Part shown: positions 1 through 5,861 of the stretch, in pieces | How positions within the stretch are numbered: position 1 is the first letter of the stretch | Layout of the letters: every line of letters starts with the position of its first letter | NCBI GenBank assembly: GCA_002426495.1 | Contig: DIQC01000054.1 | Coordinates: 5,811-13,662, forward strand | Length of the DNA stretch: 7,852 bases | Direction: 5' to 3' | Source: Thermacetogenium sp. UBA5472 | Lineage (GTDB): Bacteria; Bacillota; DSM-12270; Thermacetogeniales; Thermacetogeniaceae | Translations under genes and position numbers: made by a program | The notes under the pieces: generated by a model | The model's database searches: none | What the model was told of the DNA's origin: nothing | The model's input: only the letters and a program-made list of their open reading frames with translations

Positions 1-14
1 CATAGCAACCCCCT
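1..14 (-). promoter_or_regulatory. Ribosome binding site and start codon of the next gene, cut by the window edge
   Basis: On the minus strand an AGGGGG sequence (14-9) is followed five bases later by ATG (3-1). This looks like the start of the next gene, whose body lies outside the window. In many Clostridia the order yebC, BofC-like gene, ruvC, ruvA, ruvB is common, so ruvC is a reasonable guess. None of its coding sequence is visible beyond the start codon. Confidence 0.45.
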
Positions 15-103
15 AATAATGCACTAGTGACGGTTTCTGTTGCATTAAAAAGTAATAGACGCAGGCACATACCCGCGCCATAACAACATTGGCGATATGA
101 TGC

Positions 104-120
104 CCCAGGAACTGTCCCCC
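104..120 (-). repeat. REP-like core unit, partial
   Basis: Read on the minus strand this is AGGGGGACAGTTCCTGG, close to the loop core of the hairpin at 123-164 (AGGGGACGGTTCTCC) and to the core at 6623-6634. It lacks the long self-complementary arms seen around the other copies, although ATGC (100-103) could pair with GCAT (123-126). It appears to be a decayed or alternative unit in tandem with the next hairpin and in the same orientation. The rest of 15-122 holds only a weak 5-bp stem (CGCCA 76-80 with TGGCG 90-94). I see no gene or convincing promoter there. Confidence 0.5.
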
Positions 121-122
121 TC

Positions 123-164
123 GCATACTGACACAGGAGAACCGTCCCCTTGTGTCAGTGATGC
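123..164 (-). repeat. REP-like palindromic element overlapping the 3' end of the BofC-like gene
   Basis: ACTGACACA (127-135) and TGTGTCAGT (151-159) are perfect 9-base inverted arms. GCAT (123-126) and ATGC (161-164) extend the stem to 13 bp with one bulged base at 160. The 15-base loop reads AGGGGACGGTTCTCC on the minus strand. From memory, short hairpins with a GGGGACGGTTC core and TGTCA-type arms are dispersed in some Firmicutes and are often associated with REP-associated tyrosine transposases. No transposase is present here. The right arm contains the stop codon (157-155) of the adjacent gene. There is no T-run, so it is not a canonical terminator. Confidence 0.75.
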
Positions 165-673
165 TCCTCTAGACTATCCATGATCTGTAGCAGAGTCTCT
201 TCATCAGGCAGGTCCAGCATCCCTTCTGCTGCTTGTGCGCGCAGTTCCTCAGGAAGGATATCTGTCTCAATTGTTGTGACACGCACTATCCCACCGTCTA
301 CCCCAACAGGGCCTTTAATCACTGCTACAAAACCGCCTTTTTCACCTAGATGCGTAACCCGAGAGCACTCCTCACACAGATCAGCTAGTGTCCGTGTGAC
401 CATAACTTGCTCATGTGCAAAACGTGATTGCCACCCTTCTTGAGAAGGATACAACTGACGCAGATCAAGCAGGGTCTGTACTTTTAAATCTACAGGTGCG
501 GTATCCCTGCTCTCCTCATGTCCACACAAATTGTATTCAGTTTGAATATGAATCTTTGTGCCATCAGGAAGAGAACGCCGCACAACCACCTGTTCCTGCC
601 ACAGATAGTAGCCACCGACAAAAACAACAACCAGCAGACCAAAAACCAGGATGCGAAAATTCTTTCGTTCCAT
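155..673 (-). CDS. BofC C-terminal-domain-like membrane-anchored protein
   Basis: A 172-residue protein. It has a short basic N-terminus, one hydrophobic segment at about residues 8-24, and a body probably outside the cytoplasm. A YNLCGHEE motif (Cys about 50) lies in the first part and a CEEC pair (Cys 100 and 103) precedes a C-terminal domain with LGEKGGFVAVIKG and an LPEELR..EETLLQIMDSLEE tail. This pattern matches the BofC C-terminal domain. In Bacillus, BofC is a forespore protein that restrains SpoIVB signalling to pro-sigma-K processing. This clostridial relative differs at its N-terminus, so identical function is not assured. I chose ATG at 673, which has AAAGGGTGG five bases upstream. 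An in-frame GTG at 682 lies inside that site. Its position after yebC agrees with the Bacillus and clostridial yebC-bofC-ruv neighbourhood. The last two histidine codons and the stop fall in a REP-like repeat. Confidence 0.75.
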   Translation of the reverse strand: MERKNFRILVFGLLVVVFVGGYYLWQEQVVVRRSLPDGTKIHIQTEYNLCGHEESRDTAPVDLKVQTLLDLRQLYPSQEGWQSRFAHEQVMVTRTLADLCEECSRVTHLGEKGGFVAVIKGPVGVDGGIVRVTTIETDILPEELRAQAAEGMLDLPDEETLLQIMDSLEEHH

Positions 674-704
674 CAAAACCACCCTTTAACAAGTTCTTAC
701 TATA

Positions 705-732
705 AATATTACCATTCGTCCCGGTTTTATGA
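705..732 (-). promoter_or_regulatory. Possible forespore-type (sigma-F/G-like) promoter for the BofC-like gene
   Basis: On the minus strand TCATA (732-728) is followed after 14 bases by GGTAATATT (713-705). The latter fits the GGnnAnAnT form of a sigma-F -10 element, and the former resembles a GYATA -35 lacking its first G. The Bacillus bofC gene is forespore-expressed, which makes this plausible. The match is imperfect and short AT-rich motifs occur by chance. The gene may instead be read through from yebC. Confidence 0.2.
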
Positions 733-733
733 A

Positions 734-752
734 TATTATTTGCCAAATAATA
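734..752. repeat. 19-base palindrome between yebC and the BofC-like gene
   Basis: TATTATTTG (734-742) and CAAATAATA (744-752) are perfect inverted arms around a single central base, one base beyond the yebC stop codon. With almost no loop and no following T-run it is a poor transcription terminator. Its near-perfect dyad symmetry looks more like a protein-binding site. AT-rich palindromes can arise by chance, so its role is open. Confidence 0.45.
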
Positions 753-753
753 C

Positions 754-1509
754 TTATTCTAACTGCTGAATTATTTCGTCAGGGATATCAAAGTTTGCAT
801 ACACATGCTGAACATCATCATGATCTTCAAGTTGATTGAGGAGATCTAAGATCTTTGCTGCGGTTTCCTTGTCTGTCACAGGCACCGTAGAATCGGGTAC
901 CATGGTTGTATCAGCATCGGAGTAATTGAGCTTCTTTCCATCAAGCAATTCCTTGACCTTTTCCAGGTCATCGGGGGCTGTCACAACCTCTATTGTTTCT
1001 TCTTCATCCCGCACATCCTCAGCTCCATCCTCAATCAAGAGAAGCATCAGATCTTCTGGATCAATCGTAAGCCCCTCCTTGGAGATAGACAACGTGCCTT
1101 TCATTTCAAACATCCAGGCAACACAGCCCGCCTCTCCAAGGTTGCCCTCGTAACGGGAGAAGAGATGGCGTATTTCGGGAGCGGTACGGTTACGGTTATC
1201 TGTAAGTGTCTCTATTAGTACAGCAACACCTCCGGACGCATACCCCTCATAATTCACTTCTTCATAATCTACCCCTTCCAGCTCTCCTGTGGCCTTGGCA
1301 ATAAGACGATTGATATTATCCATGGGCATATTGACTTCTCGCGCCCGAGCAATAGCAGTTTTCAAATCCAAATTAGCCTCCGGATCGCCACCCCCATGAC
1401 GAGCAGCGACAAGAATCTCCTTGCCTAGCTTGGTAAAAGCCTTGCCCCGTTTCTCATCTACTCTAGCTTTACGATGTTTGATATTTGCCCATTTTGAATG
1501 CCCTGCCAT
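754..1509 (-). CDS. yebC: YebC/PmpR (TACO1) family protein
   Basis: A 251-residue full-length member of the DUF28 family. The N-terminus MAGHSKWANIKHRKARVDEKRG and the following GKEI, NMPMDNINRLIAKATGE and YEGYASGGVAVLIETLTDNRNRT blocks are family hallmarks. The acidic central region (about residues 155-190) and the C-terminal LNQLEDHDDVQHVYANFDI block are also present. These proteins were long annotated as DNA-binding regulators. Work on TACO1 and bacterial YebC points to a ribosome-linked role in translating difficult sequences such as proline runs. ATG at 1509 has GAGGAGGTG nearby. The gene starts 24 bases after nadE, so the two are probably co-transcribed. In many bacteria yebC sits next to the ruv genes, which fits the guess about what follows. 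Confidence 0.96.
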   Translation of the reverse strand: MAGHSKWANIKHRKARVDEKRGKAFTKLGKEILVAARHGGGDPEANLDLKTAIARAREVNMPMDNINRLIAKATGELEGVDYEEVNYEGYASGGVAVLIETLTDNRNRTAPEIRHLFSRYEGNLGEAGCVAWMFEMKGTLSISKEGLTIDPEDLMLLLIEDGAEDVRDEEETIEVVTAPDDLEKVKELLDGKKLNYSDADTTMVPDSTVPVTDKETAAKILDLLNQLEDHDDVQHVYANFDIPDEIIQQLE

Positions 1510-1533
1510 TTGGGCACCTCCTCACACTCATAC

Positions 1534-2280
1534 TTAAAAATCTGGAATAGGCGGTGTCCGCCTTTTGTGTCCACTGCCTTTCCGCATTCCTTCTATTTTT
1601 TCCTTAACATCTTCAGGAACTTTCCCACCTAACAGATAACGATCAAGCATTGCATAAGTGAACCCAAAATCATCTTCATCATTTTGATTCTCCCATAAAC
1701 CGGCGCTAGGGGGTTTTGTGATAATCTTGTCCGGCACACACAAGTAGCGAGCCAGTTCCCTGACCTGGCATTTAACAAGATTACCAAGGGGAATGAGGTC
1801 ACTGCCCCCATCACCATGTTTCGTGAAATATCCCACTGTAAGCTCACTTTTATTACTGCCCCCAACAACAAGATACTTATGTATACTAGCATAGTAGTAT
1901 AGAACTACCATCCGCAAGCGAGGCTTCATATTAGCAAGGGTCAGCTGCATCTTTTTACTGGAAATATCTAAACCCGCGGGATCCAGCTGCCCCCGTAGAA
2001 TGTCATATACCTGGTCAAGGACAACAACCTTGGTTTTTAGCCCCAAAACATCAGCAACCAGCCTGGCATCTTCCATATCTTGATCAAGGCTGTAACAAGG
2101 CATGATCACTGCAAGTGAATCCTCCGGAAATGCCCTTTGACAGAGGGCTCCCACCAGGGCTGAGTCCAAACCACCACTTAATCCATAAACAACCCCTTGT
2201 ACCCTAGCTTCAGATACCCGATCACGAATCCACTGAATAAGCGACTTGGCTTTTCCGGGAGCATCCATCTTCTCTGGCAT
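1534..2280 (-). CDS. nadE: NAD(+) synthetase, ammonia-dependent type
   Basis: A 248-residue single-domain NAD synthetase that amidates deamido-NAD to NAD using ATP in the cytoplasm. The PP-loop SGGLDS is at residues 35-40. The family's LANMKPRLRM block is at 115-124 and GSNKSE at 141-146. The TKHGDGGSDLIPLGNLVK substrate loop is at 153-170 and KPPSAGLWENQNDE at 189-202. The C-terminus ends HKRRTPPIPDF. No N-terminal nitrilase (glutaminase) domain is present, so ammonia is the expected nitrogen donor. ATG at 2280 has GAGGTG upstream. The 68-base gap after the UPF0280 gene shows no terminator, so readthrough from the homocysteine operon is possible. A nicotinamidase-like hydrolase at 5858-6409 could feed the same NAD pathway. 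Confidence 0.96.
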   Translation of the reverse strand: MPEKMDAPGKAKSLIQWIRDRVSEARVQGVVYGLSGGLDSALVGALCQRAFPEDSLAVIMPCYSLDQDMEDARLVADVLGLKTKVVVLDQVYDILRGQLDPAGLDISSKKMQLTLANMKPRLRMVVLYYYASIHKYLVVGGSNKSELTVGYFTKHGDGGSDLIPLGNLVKCQVRELARYLCVPDKIITKPPSAGLWENQNDEDDFGFTYAMLDRYLLGGKVPEDVKEKIEGMRKGSGHKRRTPPIPDF

Positions 2281-2348
2281 AGAAACACCTCATTTAAATT
2301 TTAGCAAAACAGATACTATACCGCAATTAACCTCTGCTCTGTACGATT

Positions 2349-3089
2349 TTACAAAGGCACTAACTCTACATCCCCTAACGCACCGAGTTTATCGCCAAGG
2401 ATTACCACCGCCCCTTGGATACCTCTTATTTCAAGAACTTTCTCCAGAGCAGGTGTAATATCCTTTTCTCGGTGAACTAAATTTCCCAGTGTTGAAGCAA
2501 CCGCATCAGCAAGAGCAGCATTGTGGCTGACAACGATGGCCGCATCTGTACAGCCCAAACTCAAGGATGGGCCTACTGTAGCAGAGGATGTGCAAACCCC
2601 ACAACCATTCATTCTGGGAGAAAAGCGCAGGCCTACTCTTCCTGACAGGGGCGATTCTCCGGCAAATATGCCGGTTATTATAGGATGCCGAGTCTTAAAG
2701 TAGATATCCCCACCATTTTCTACGATAATCTCCTGTATATCACTGTGCAACCCCCGCCCTACCAATTCTGCAAAGGCTCCGGCAACAGCAGCCATAGGGC
2801 CTACCCCTGCCCTCAGGGCGGCAACAGCCATCAACCTGGCGACACGGGGGGCACCTGGCAATAATTGATGAGGAATCAGTGTCCACTGAAACTCTTCATC
2901 GCCGACAATATAGTTTTCCAGGTCACTTCTGATCCCCGACAACACCGACAAAGACTTCTCTTTCAGTTCACGGCTGAAGCTTTCACTATCAACACTGATC
3001 AGTAAATCCGAATCCTTTAATGAAACAGGGAAGGAAACCATTCCCTTCCCCTTGACCAGCTCACGATAGGTACGCCTGCGGTATTCCAT
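2349..3089 (-). CDS. UPF0280 (COG2122) ApbE-like protein, linked to sulfide assimilation
   Basis: A 246-residue UPF0280 protein distantly related to ApbE flavin transferases. Glycine-rich blocks GVGPMAAVAGAFAE (95-108), VENGGDIYF (123-131) and GVCTSSATVGPSLSLG (164-179), followed by DAAIVVS, resemble the ApbE FAD-binding core. The Methanosarcina COG2122 protein MA1715 is reported to be needed for efficient sulfide use in homocysteine synthesis, but its chemistry is not settled. It starts (ATG, GAGGTGAG site) only four bases after the ferredoxin gene and is therefore in the same riboswitch-controlled unit. That placement supports a sulfur-metabolism role. Length is normal and I see no defect. 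Confidence 0.88.
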   Translation of the reverse strand: MEYRRRTYRELVKGKGMVSFPVSLKDSDLLISVDSESFSRELKEKSLSVLSGIRSDLENYIVGDEEFQWTLIPHQLLPGAPRVARLMAVAALRAGVGPMAAVAGAFAELVGRGLHSDIQEIIVENGGDIYFKTRHPIITGIFAGESPLSGRVGLRFSPRMNGCGVCTSSATVGPSLSLGCTDAAIVVSHNAALADAVASTLGNLVHREKDITPALEKVLEIRGIQGAVVILGDKLGALGDVELVPL

Positions 3090-3093
3090 AAAA

Positions 3094-3498
3094 CTAAAAA
3101 CTCACCTCAACAGCGCGGGCCATACAGACATCCAAACAGCTTTCACAGACAATACACCTGCTATCGTCAAAACACACTTCTCTCTCCGAAGTCATAAACA
3201 GAGCACCTGAAGGGCAGAAGGATGTGCAGGCCCCACACTGCAAACAGCGGTCCTTACTCCAGAAGATAGTTCCGCTCAAAGGTGTCACATCCACTCCAAT
3301 TCCTTTCAGGTATTCCAACCCGCCATTATAATTCTCCGAATCCCCACTCAACTCCAAAACCACATAGCCCTCTTTGTGGGGATTAATATCAGCTTTTAAG
3401 ACATTTATGATCAGGTCATAGTCCTTAACTAAATTGTAGAGAATCGGTTGTTCTACAAGGGTAGAAGAGAAGCGCAGAACGAATTTATTAGCAACCAA
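3094..3498 (-). CDS. NIL-domain dicluster ferredoxin, partner of the homocysteine-forming protein
   Basis: A 134-residue protein with an N-terminal NIL-type domain (about residues 3-75), the fold also found at the C-terminus of methionine ABC-transporter ATPases. Two 4Fe-4S motifs follow: CLQCGACTSFCP (Cys 85, 88, 91, 95) and CIVCESCLDVCM (Cys 115, 118, 121, 125). The proline normally after the last cysteine is Met in the second motif, and there is an extra Cys at 109. It resembles MA1822 of Methanosarcina, which works with the COG1900 protein MA1821 and presumably supplies electrons for inserting sulfide. The start is TTG at 3498, with GGAGGG eight bases upstream. The gene lies 14 bases after the COG1900 gene and 4 bases before UPF0280. 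Confidence 0.9.
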   Translation of the reverse strand: MVANKFVLRFSSTLVEQPILYNLVKDYDLIINVLKADINPHKEGYVVLELSGDSENYNGGLEYLKGIGVDVTPLSGTIFWSKDRCLQCGACTSFCPSGALFMTSEREVCFDDSRCIVCESCLDVCMARAVEVSF

Positions 3499-3512
3499 CA
3501 GAGAGTCCCTCC

Positions 3513-4721
3513 CTATCTATTATTCTTTTTCTCCTCAAGATTGTTCAATGAAATACCTGCATCTGTTGATGGTAAGGCCTGCACCGGTTCTGTCAGCAGG
3601 AACCCCCCATCTGTTATCCAGTTTTTAAGAATCCGGGCTATCTCTCGCGCCTTAATATAGCTGGATAGGGGTGTTGTAGGCACTTTTTTGCCTTGTATAT
3701 TGATCTCTCCTGATCTGAGTTCAGCATAACTAACTCTTCCCAGCTCCCCGTCATCTCTCTGTGGATAAGCTGTGCTGTAGTCTGCAATAGTTGAATAGAT
3801 ATCTGCATCAGTTACCATACAATAGCGCAAGATCTCTTCATTGAGAATAGGGATGGGAATACCGATACCTACTGCCATGCTGACCCCATACCCTACATAG
3901 CTCACACCCCGCAGCCATTGTGGACTCATCTGCTTCAGGTCCCCAATAAGAGCCAGAGTACCCGACCCATCCAAAGGAACCCCATTCTCTCCCCTGGCCA
4001 CACTGGGATTGTGCTGAGTACCATGCCAAGCCACATAACCGCAACCTCCGCCCAGGAAAATACGTGTCCCCACCCCGATTGTTTGATAATAAGGGTCATT
4101 TAAGAGGGGGCTTAGCTGGCCGGATGTGGAGAAACTGGCATTGCCCAACTTGGGCTTGAGCACCCCCATATAGGTATAAATAGTGCGATCCGATGCATTT
4201 ACAGCAACCCCATAATTCTGGTAGGCATTGCGCGGGTTGAAGAGAATAGCGTCATTGATATCGTCTAAGGTTATCAAGGATTCGATATGCCGACGAGGGT
4301 AACAGTCGGTCCCATAACCGAACGCTTCTAATTTGACATCTTTTCCGGCCACCAGATCTTCGATAACATGTCCTCCACCGTACAGGAAGCGGCCAGGATA
4401 GACACGGTTATCTGGATCACTCTCCGGAAGAGCTGATGCTCCAATATAGACATCAACAGCTGCCATCCCTGCATAAGCGGGAACACCATTCAGATATGCT
4501 TTATTCATTTTTATCCGTGGTTTGGAGTGGCCAAAATTTAGAAAGGCACCGCTGGAACACATTGTGCCAAAAGTTCCTGTCGTCACCACATCCACTTCCC
4601 GGACTGTTTTCTCCATACCTTTCTCTTGAACAATATCAATGATCTCCTCAGCTGTGACTACAACAGCCGTCCCCTTTTTGATCTTTTCATTGATCTCCGC
4701 ATACGATTTTTCAACAGCCAA
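3513..4721 (-). CDS. COG1900/DUF39 homocysteine biosynthesis protein (L-aspartate semialdehyde sulfurtransferase family)
   Basis: A 402-residue protein. The family makes homocysteine from L-aspartate semialdehyde, taking sulfur from sulfide with electrons from a partner ferredoxin. Conserved-looking blocks, numbered from the TTG start, are VVTTGTFGTMCSSGAFLNFGH (Cys 55), GTDCYPRRHIE (Cys 140), a long NYGVAVN..IYTYMGVLKP stretch and GVGTRIFLGGGCGYVAWHGTQHNP (Cys 227). One or more of the early cysteines are expected to carry the sulfur. No C-terminal CBS pair is visible, unlike some archaeal relatives. The frame stays open to an ATG at 4802, but that codon is inside the riboswitch and terminator RNA. 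TTG at 4721 follows GGAGGT at nine bases and gives the expected N-terminus (AVEKSYAEINEKIKKG), so I use it. First gene after the SAM-I riboswitch. Confidence 0.93.
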   Translation of the reverse strand: MAVEKSYAEINEKIKKGTAVVVTAEEIIDIVQEKGMEKTVREVDVVTTGTFGTMCSSGAFLNFGHSKPRIKMNKAYLNGVPAYAGMAAVDVYIGASALPESDPDNRVYPGRFLYGGGHVIEDLVAGKDVKLEAFGYGTDCYPRRHIESLITLDDINDAILFNPRNAYQNYGVAVNASDRTIYTYMGVLKPKLGNASFSTSGQLSPLLNDPYYQTIGVGTRIFLGGGCGYVAWHGTQHNPSVARGENGVPLDGSGTLALIGDLKQMSPQWLRGVSYVGYGVSMAVGIGIPIPILNEEILRYCMVTDADIYSTIADYSTAYPQRDDGELGRVSYAELRSGEINIQGKKVPTTPLSSYIKAREIARILKNWITDGGFLLTEPVQALPSTDAGISLNNLEEKKNNR

Positions 4722-4736
4722 ACTAACTACACCTCC
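4719..4736 (-). promoter_or_regulatory. Ribosome binding site and TTG start deciding the COG1900 gene
   Basis: GGAGGT (4736-4731) lies nine bases before the in-frame TTG (4721-4719) and downstream of the riboswitch terminator. The longer reading frame from 4802 has no ribosome binding site and would translate terminator RNA, so this site fixes the start. Confidence 0.85.
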
Positions 4737-4761
4737 AGAGTTTCTCTCTGCTAAAACTAAC

Positions 4762-4790
4762 AAAAAAAGCCCCCTGAGAGTGGCGGCCTT
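4762..4790 (-). terminator. Intrinsic terminator of the SAM-I riboswitch expression platform
   Basis: On the minus strand AAGGCCGCC (4790-4782) can pair, with bulged Gs, with GGGGGCTT (4774-4767), and a run of seven T (4768-4762) follows. CACTCTC (4782-4776), mostly in the loop, is perfectly complementary to GAGAGTG (4806-4800), which overlaps the 3' strand of aptamer helix P1. That alternative pairing is the likely antiterminator. The exact terminator pairing is inferred by eye and the stem is imperfect. Confidence 0.75.
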
Positions 4791-4803
4791 CGATGACAGC
4801 ACT

Positions 4804-4912
4804 CTCTTATCTCCCAGAATTCATCTTCTGCGGGAATTGGCACCACGCCCTTTACTAAAGAACCGGTTGCCGGGTTTCATTGGGCCCGTCCCTCCACCGC
4901 TCTGGATAAGAG
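4804..4912 (-). promoter_or_regulatory. SAM-I (S-box) riboswitch aptamer
   Basis: The minus strand carries the S-box signature in order. It begins with CTTATCCAGAGCGGTGGAGG and GACGGGCCCAATGAAACCCG, then GCAACC, then GGTGCCAATTCCCGCAG, and closes with GAGATAAGAG. P1 is eight perfect pairs, CTCTTATC (4912-4905) with GATAAGAG (4811-4804). The GGAGGGAC / GATGAA-type and GGTGCCAATTCC blocks are the kink-turn and SAM-binding core known for this class. It should switch off transcription when SAM is plentiful, through the terminator at 4762-4790. It stands directly before a homocysteine biosynthesis gene, as expected for a methionine-pathway regulon. Confidence 0.97.
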
Positions 4913-4944
4913 TATAATATATATTTATTTATATACTGCCGAAA

Positions 4945-4973
4945 ACAGTATCAGAAGGTAAAATATCTGTCAA
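4945..4973 (-). promoter_or_regulatory. Housekeeping promoter of the riboswitch-controlled homocysteine operon
   Basis: TTGACA (4973-4968) is a perfect -35 element, followed after 17 bases by TACTGT (4950-4945). TGA directly before it provides an extended -10 (TGn). It begins one base after the tatA stop codon. Transcription would start about 4938-4940, leaving roughly 27 bases before riboswitch helix P1, a usual layout. The -10 hexamer is weak (3 of 6), which the extended motif and the perfect -35 could offset. Confidence 0.65.
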
Positions 4974-4974
4974 G

Positions 4975-5178
4975 TTATTTTTCCGTTTCTTTCGCAGCCT
5001 CTTTGACTACCTCTTCTACTTCTTCAATAGGCTCTTTCGTTGCATTACGGAATTCCTTAATGGTTTTACCCAGTGATTTACCGACATCGGGCAGTTTGCC
5101 GGGTCCAAAGATAATCAATACGACCGCTAATACCGCTATTATCTCCCAGGGTCCGATACTAGGCAAGAAACCAAACAT
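4975..5178 (-). CDS. tatA: Twin-arginine translocase subunit TatA/TatE family
   Basis: A 67-residue TatA-type protein that forms the protein-conducting part of the Tat system for exporting folded proteins across the membrane. It has a short N-terminus with the membrane segment at about residues 10-24. The hinge FGPGKLPDVGKSLGKTIKEFR forms the amphipathic helix, and an acidic and basic tail (EEVEEVVKEAAKETEK) follows. The family-typical FGP hinge is intact. ATG at 5178 has AGGAGG about seven bases upstream. No tatC is in the window. It may be the last gene of the run beginning at 6409 (68 bases after the CooT-like gene) or stand alone. I found no convincing promoter in the gap. Confidence 0.95.
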   Translation of the reverse strand: MFGFLPSIGPWEIIAVLAVVLIIFGPGKLPDVGKSLGKTIKEFRNATKEPIEEVEEVVKEAAKETEK

Positions 5179-5246
5179 GGCTTTTCCTCCTCTTGCATTT
5201 CATGCTATATAAATAACATTCTGTAGACAGCAGTAAAATCCTGCGG

Positions 5247-5444
5247 CTATTCACTATCAATTTCTTCTAAAATAATTTTATGGTCTACCAGAGCCAACTC
5301 CTTGATCCTGGCATTTAGCATCAAACGCCGACCGAAAATGTCTTCTAGCAGCAGTCCGCCTTCTTCGAACTGCAGGCGATCAACATTTTCAAAAACCTTT
5401 TCTTCCTGGCCATTTTTTAAAAGATATGCATGCGCCTCACACAT
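5247..5444 (-). CDS. CooT-family nickel-binding protein
   Basis: A 65-residue protein beginning MCEAHAYLLKNGQEEKV and ending ARIKELALVDHKIILEEID, the pattern of the small CooT family. In Rhodospirillum rubrum, CooT helps nickel delivery to carbon monoxide dehydrogenase and binds Ni as a dimer using Cys2. That cysteine is present here. No CO dehydrogenase or hydrogenase genes lie in the window, so the client enzyme is unknown and may be elsewhere in the genome. The start codon follows the DUF3842 stop with no gap (TAGATG), and its ribosome site GGGAGGTGG lies inside the DUF3842 coding end, so translation is probably coupled. Confidence 0.85.
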   Translation of the reverse strand: MCEAHAYLLKNGQEEKVFENVDRLQFEEGGLLLEDIFGRRLMLNARIKELALVDHKIILEEIDSE

Positions 5445-5861
5445 CTACTCCACCTCCCTGTATTTTTTGAGATTATTGACCATAATATCTATCAGATGTG
5501 GCAGAGGTTCCTTCTGCACCCCCACAATCTCCACCCCATTCTTGCCGATGGGCAGCAGCATTTTCACGGCTTTGCTCCGGCTGACAGCGGCAGCTATAGA
5601 GGGTGTAAGCTCTCCCAACATTGAATGTGCTATGATGATAGACAAAGAACCAGTGATCACATCAACCTGATCAACAGTATAAACAATGGCACTCTCACCG
5701 GTTGCCCCTTCATTGGCGCCTGCTTTCAACATCATCGATGTGGCGACACTATTTGTTCCTAGGGCAATGATTTCGATATCTCTGCCCAAATGCTTCCTGA
5801 TTTTTTCTGTGATATGCTTGCCAATGCCACCACCTTGACCATCTATAACAGCAATTTTCAT
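5445..5861 (-). CDS. DUF3842 family protein with a Rossmann-like glycine motif
   Basis: A 138-residue full-length DUF3842 protein of unknown function. The N-terminus MKIAVIDGQGGGIGKHI carries a GxGGGIG loop after a beta strand, like a dinucleotide-binding Rossmann turn. Later blocks are ALGTNSVATSMMLKAGA, GESAIVYTVDQVDVITGSLSI, HSMLGELTPSIAAAVSRSKA and LLPIGKNGVEIVGV. The start overlaps the stop of the upstream hydrolase by ATGA, and GGGGAGGC lies six bases before it. The CooT-like gene follows directly. This arrangement suggests one translational unit. A nucleotide-binding or metal-trafficking role is inference only. Confidence 0.85.
   Translation of the reverse strand: MKIAVIDGQGGGIGKHITEKIRKHLGRDIEIIALGTNSVATSMMLKAGANEGATGESAIVYTVDQVDVITGSLSIIIAHSMLGELTPSIAAAVSRSKAVKMLLPIGKNGVEIVGVQKEPLPHLIDIMVNNLKKYREVE

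Noticed and set aside
104..164. CRISPR array
   Set aside because: Only two related cores with different flanks and no regularly spaced identical repeats.
2298..2326. TTGCGG-17-TAAAAT promoter-like sequence upstream of nadE
   Set aside because: Transcription would start only about ten bases before the ATG, at the edge of the ribosome binding site, so it is unlikely to be the working promoter.
3760..3768. Second perfect DnaA box (TGTGGATAA on the plus strand)
   Set aside because: It lies inside the COG1900 coding sequence and is isolated, so chance is the simplest explanation.
4933..4951. ATACTG/CAGTAT hairpin after tatA as a terminator
   Set aside because: Only six AT-rich pairs, no T-run, and it coincides with the -10 of the likely homocysteine operon promoter.
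5302..5670. 122-residue open frame on the plus strand
   Set aside because: Antisense to the CooT-like and DUF3842 genes, serine-rich translation typical of a shadow frame.
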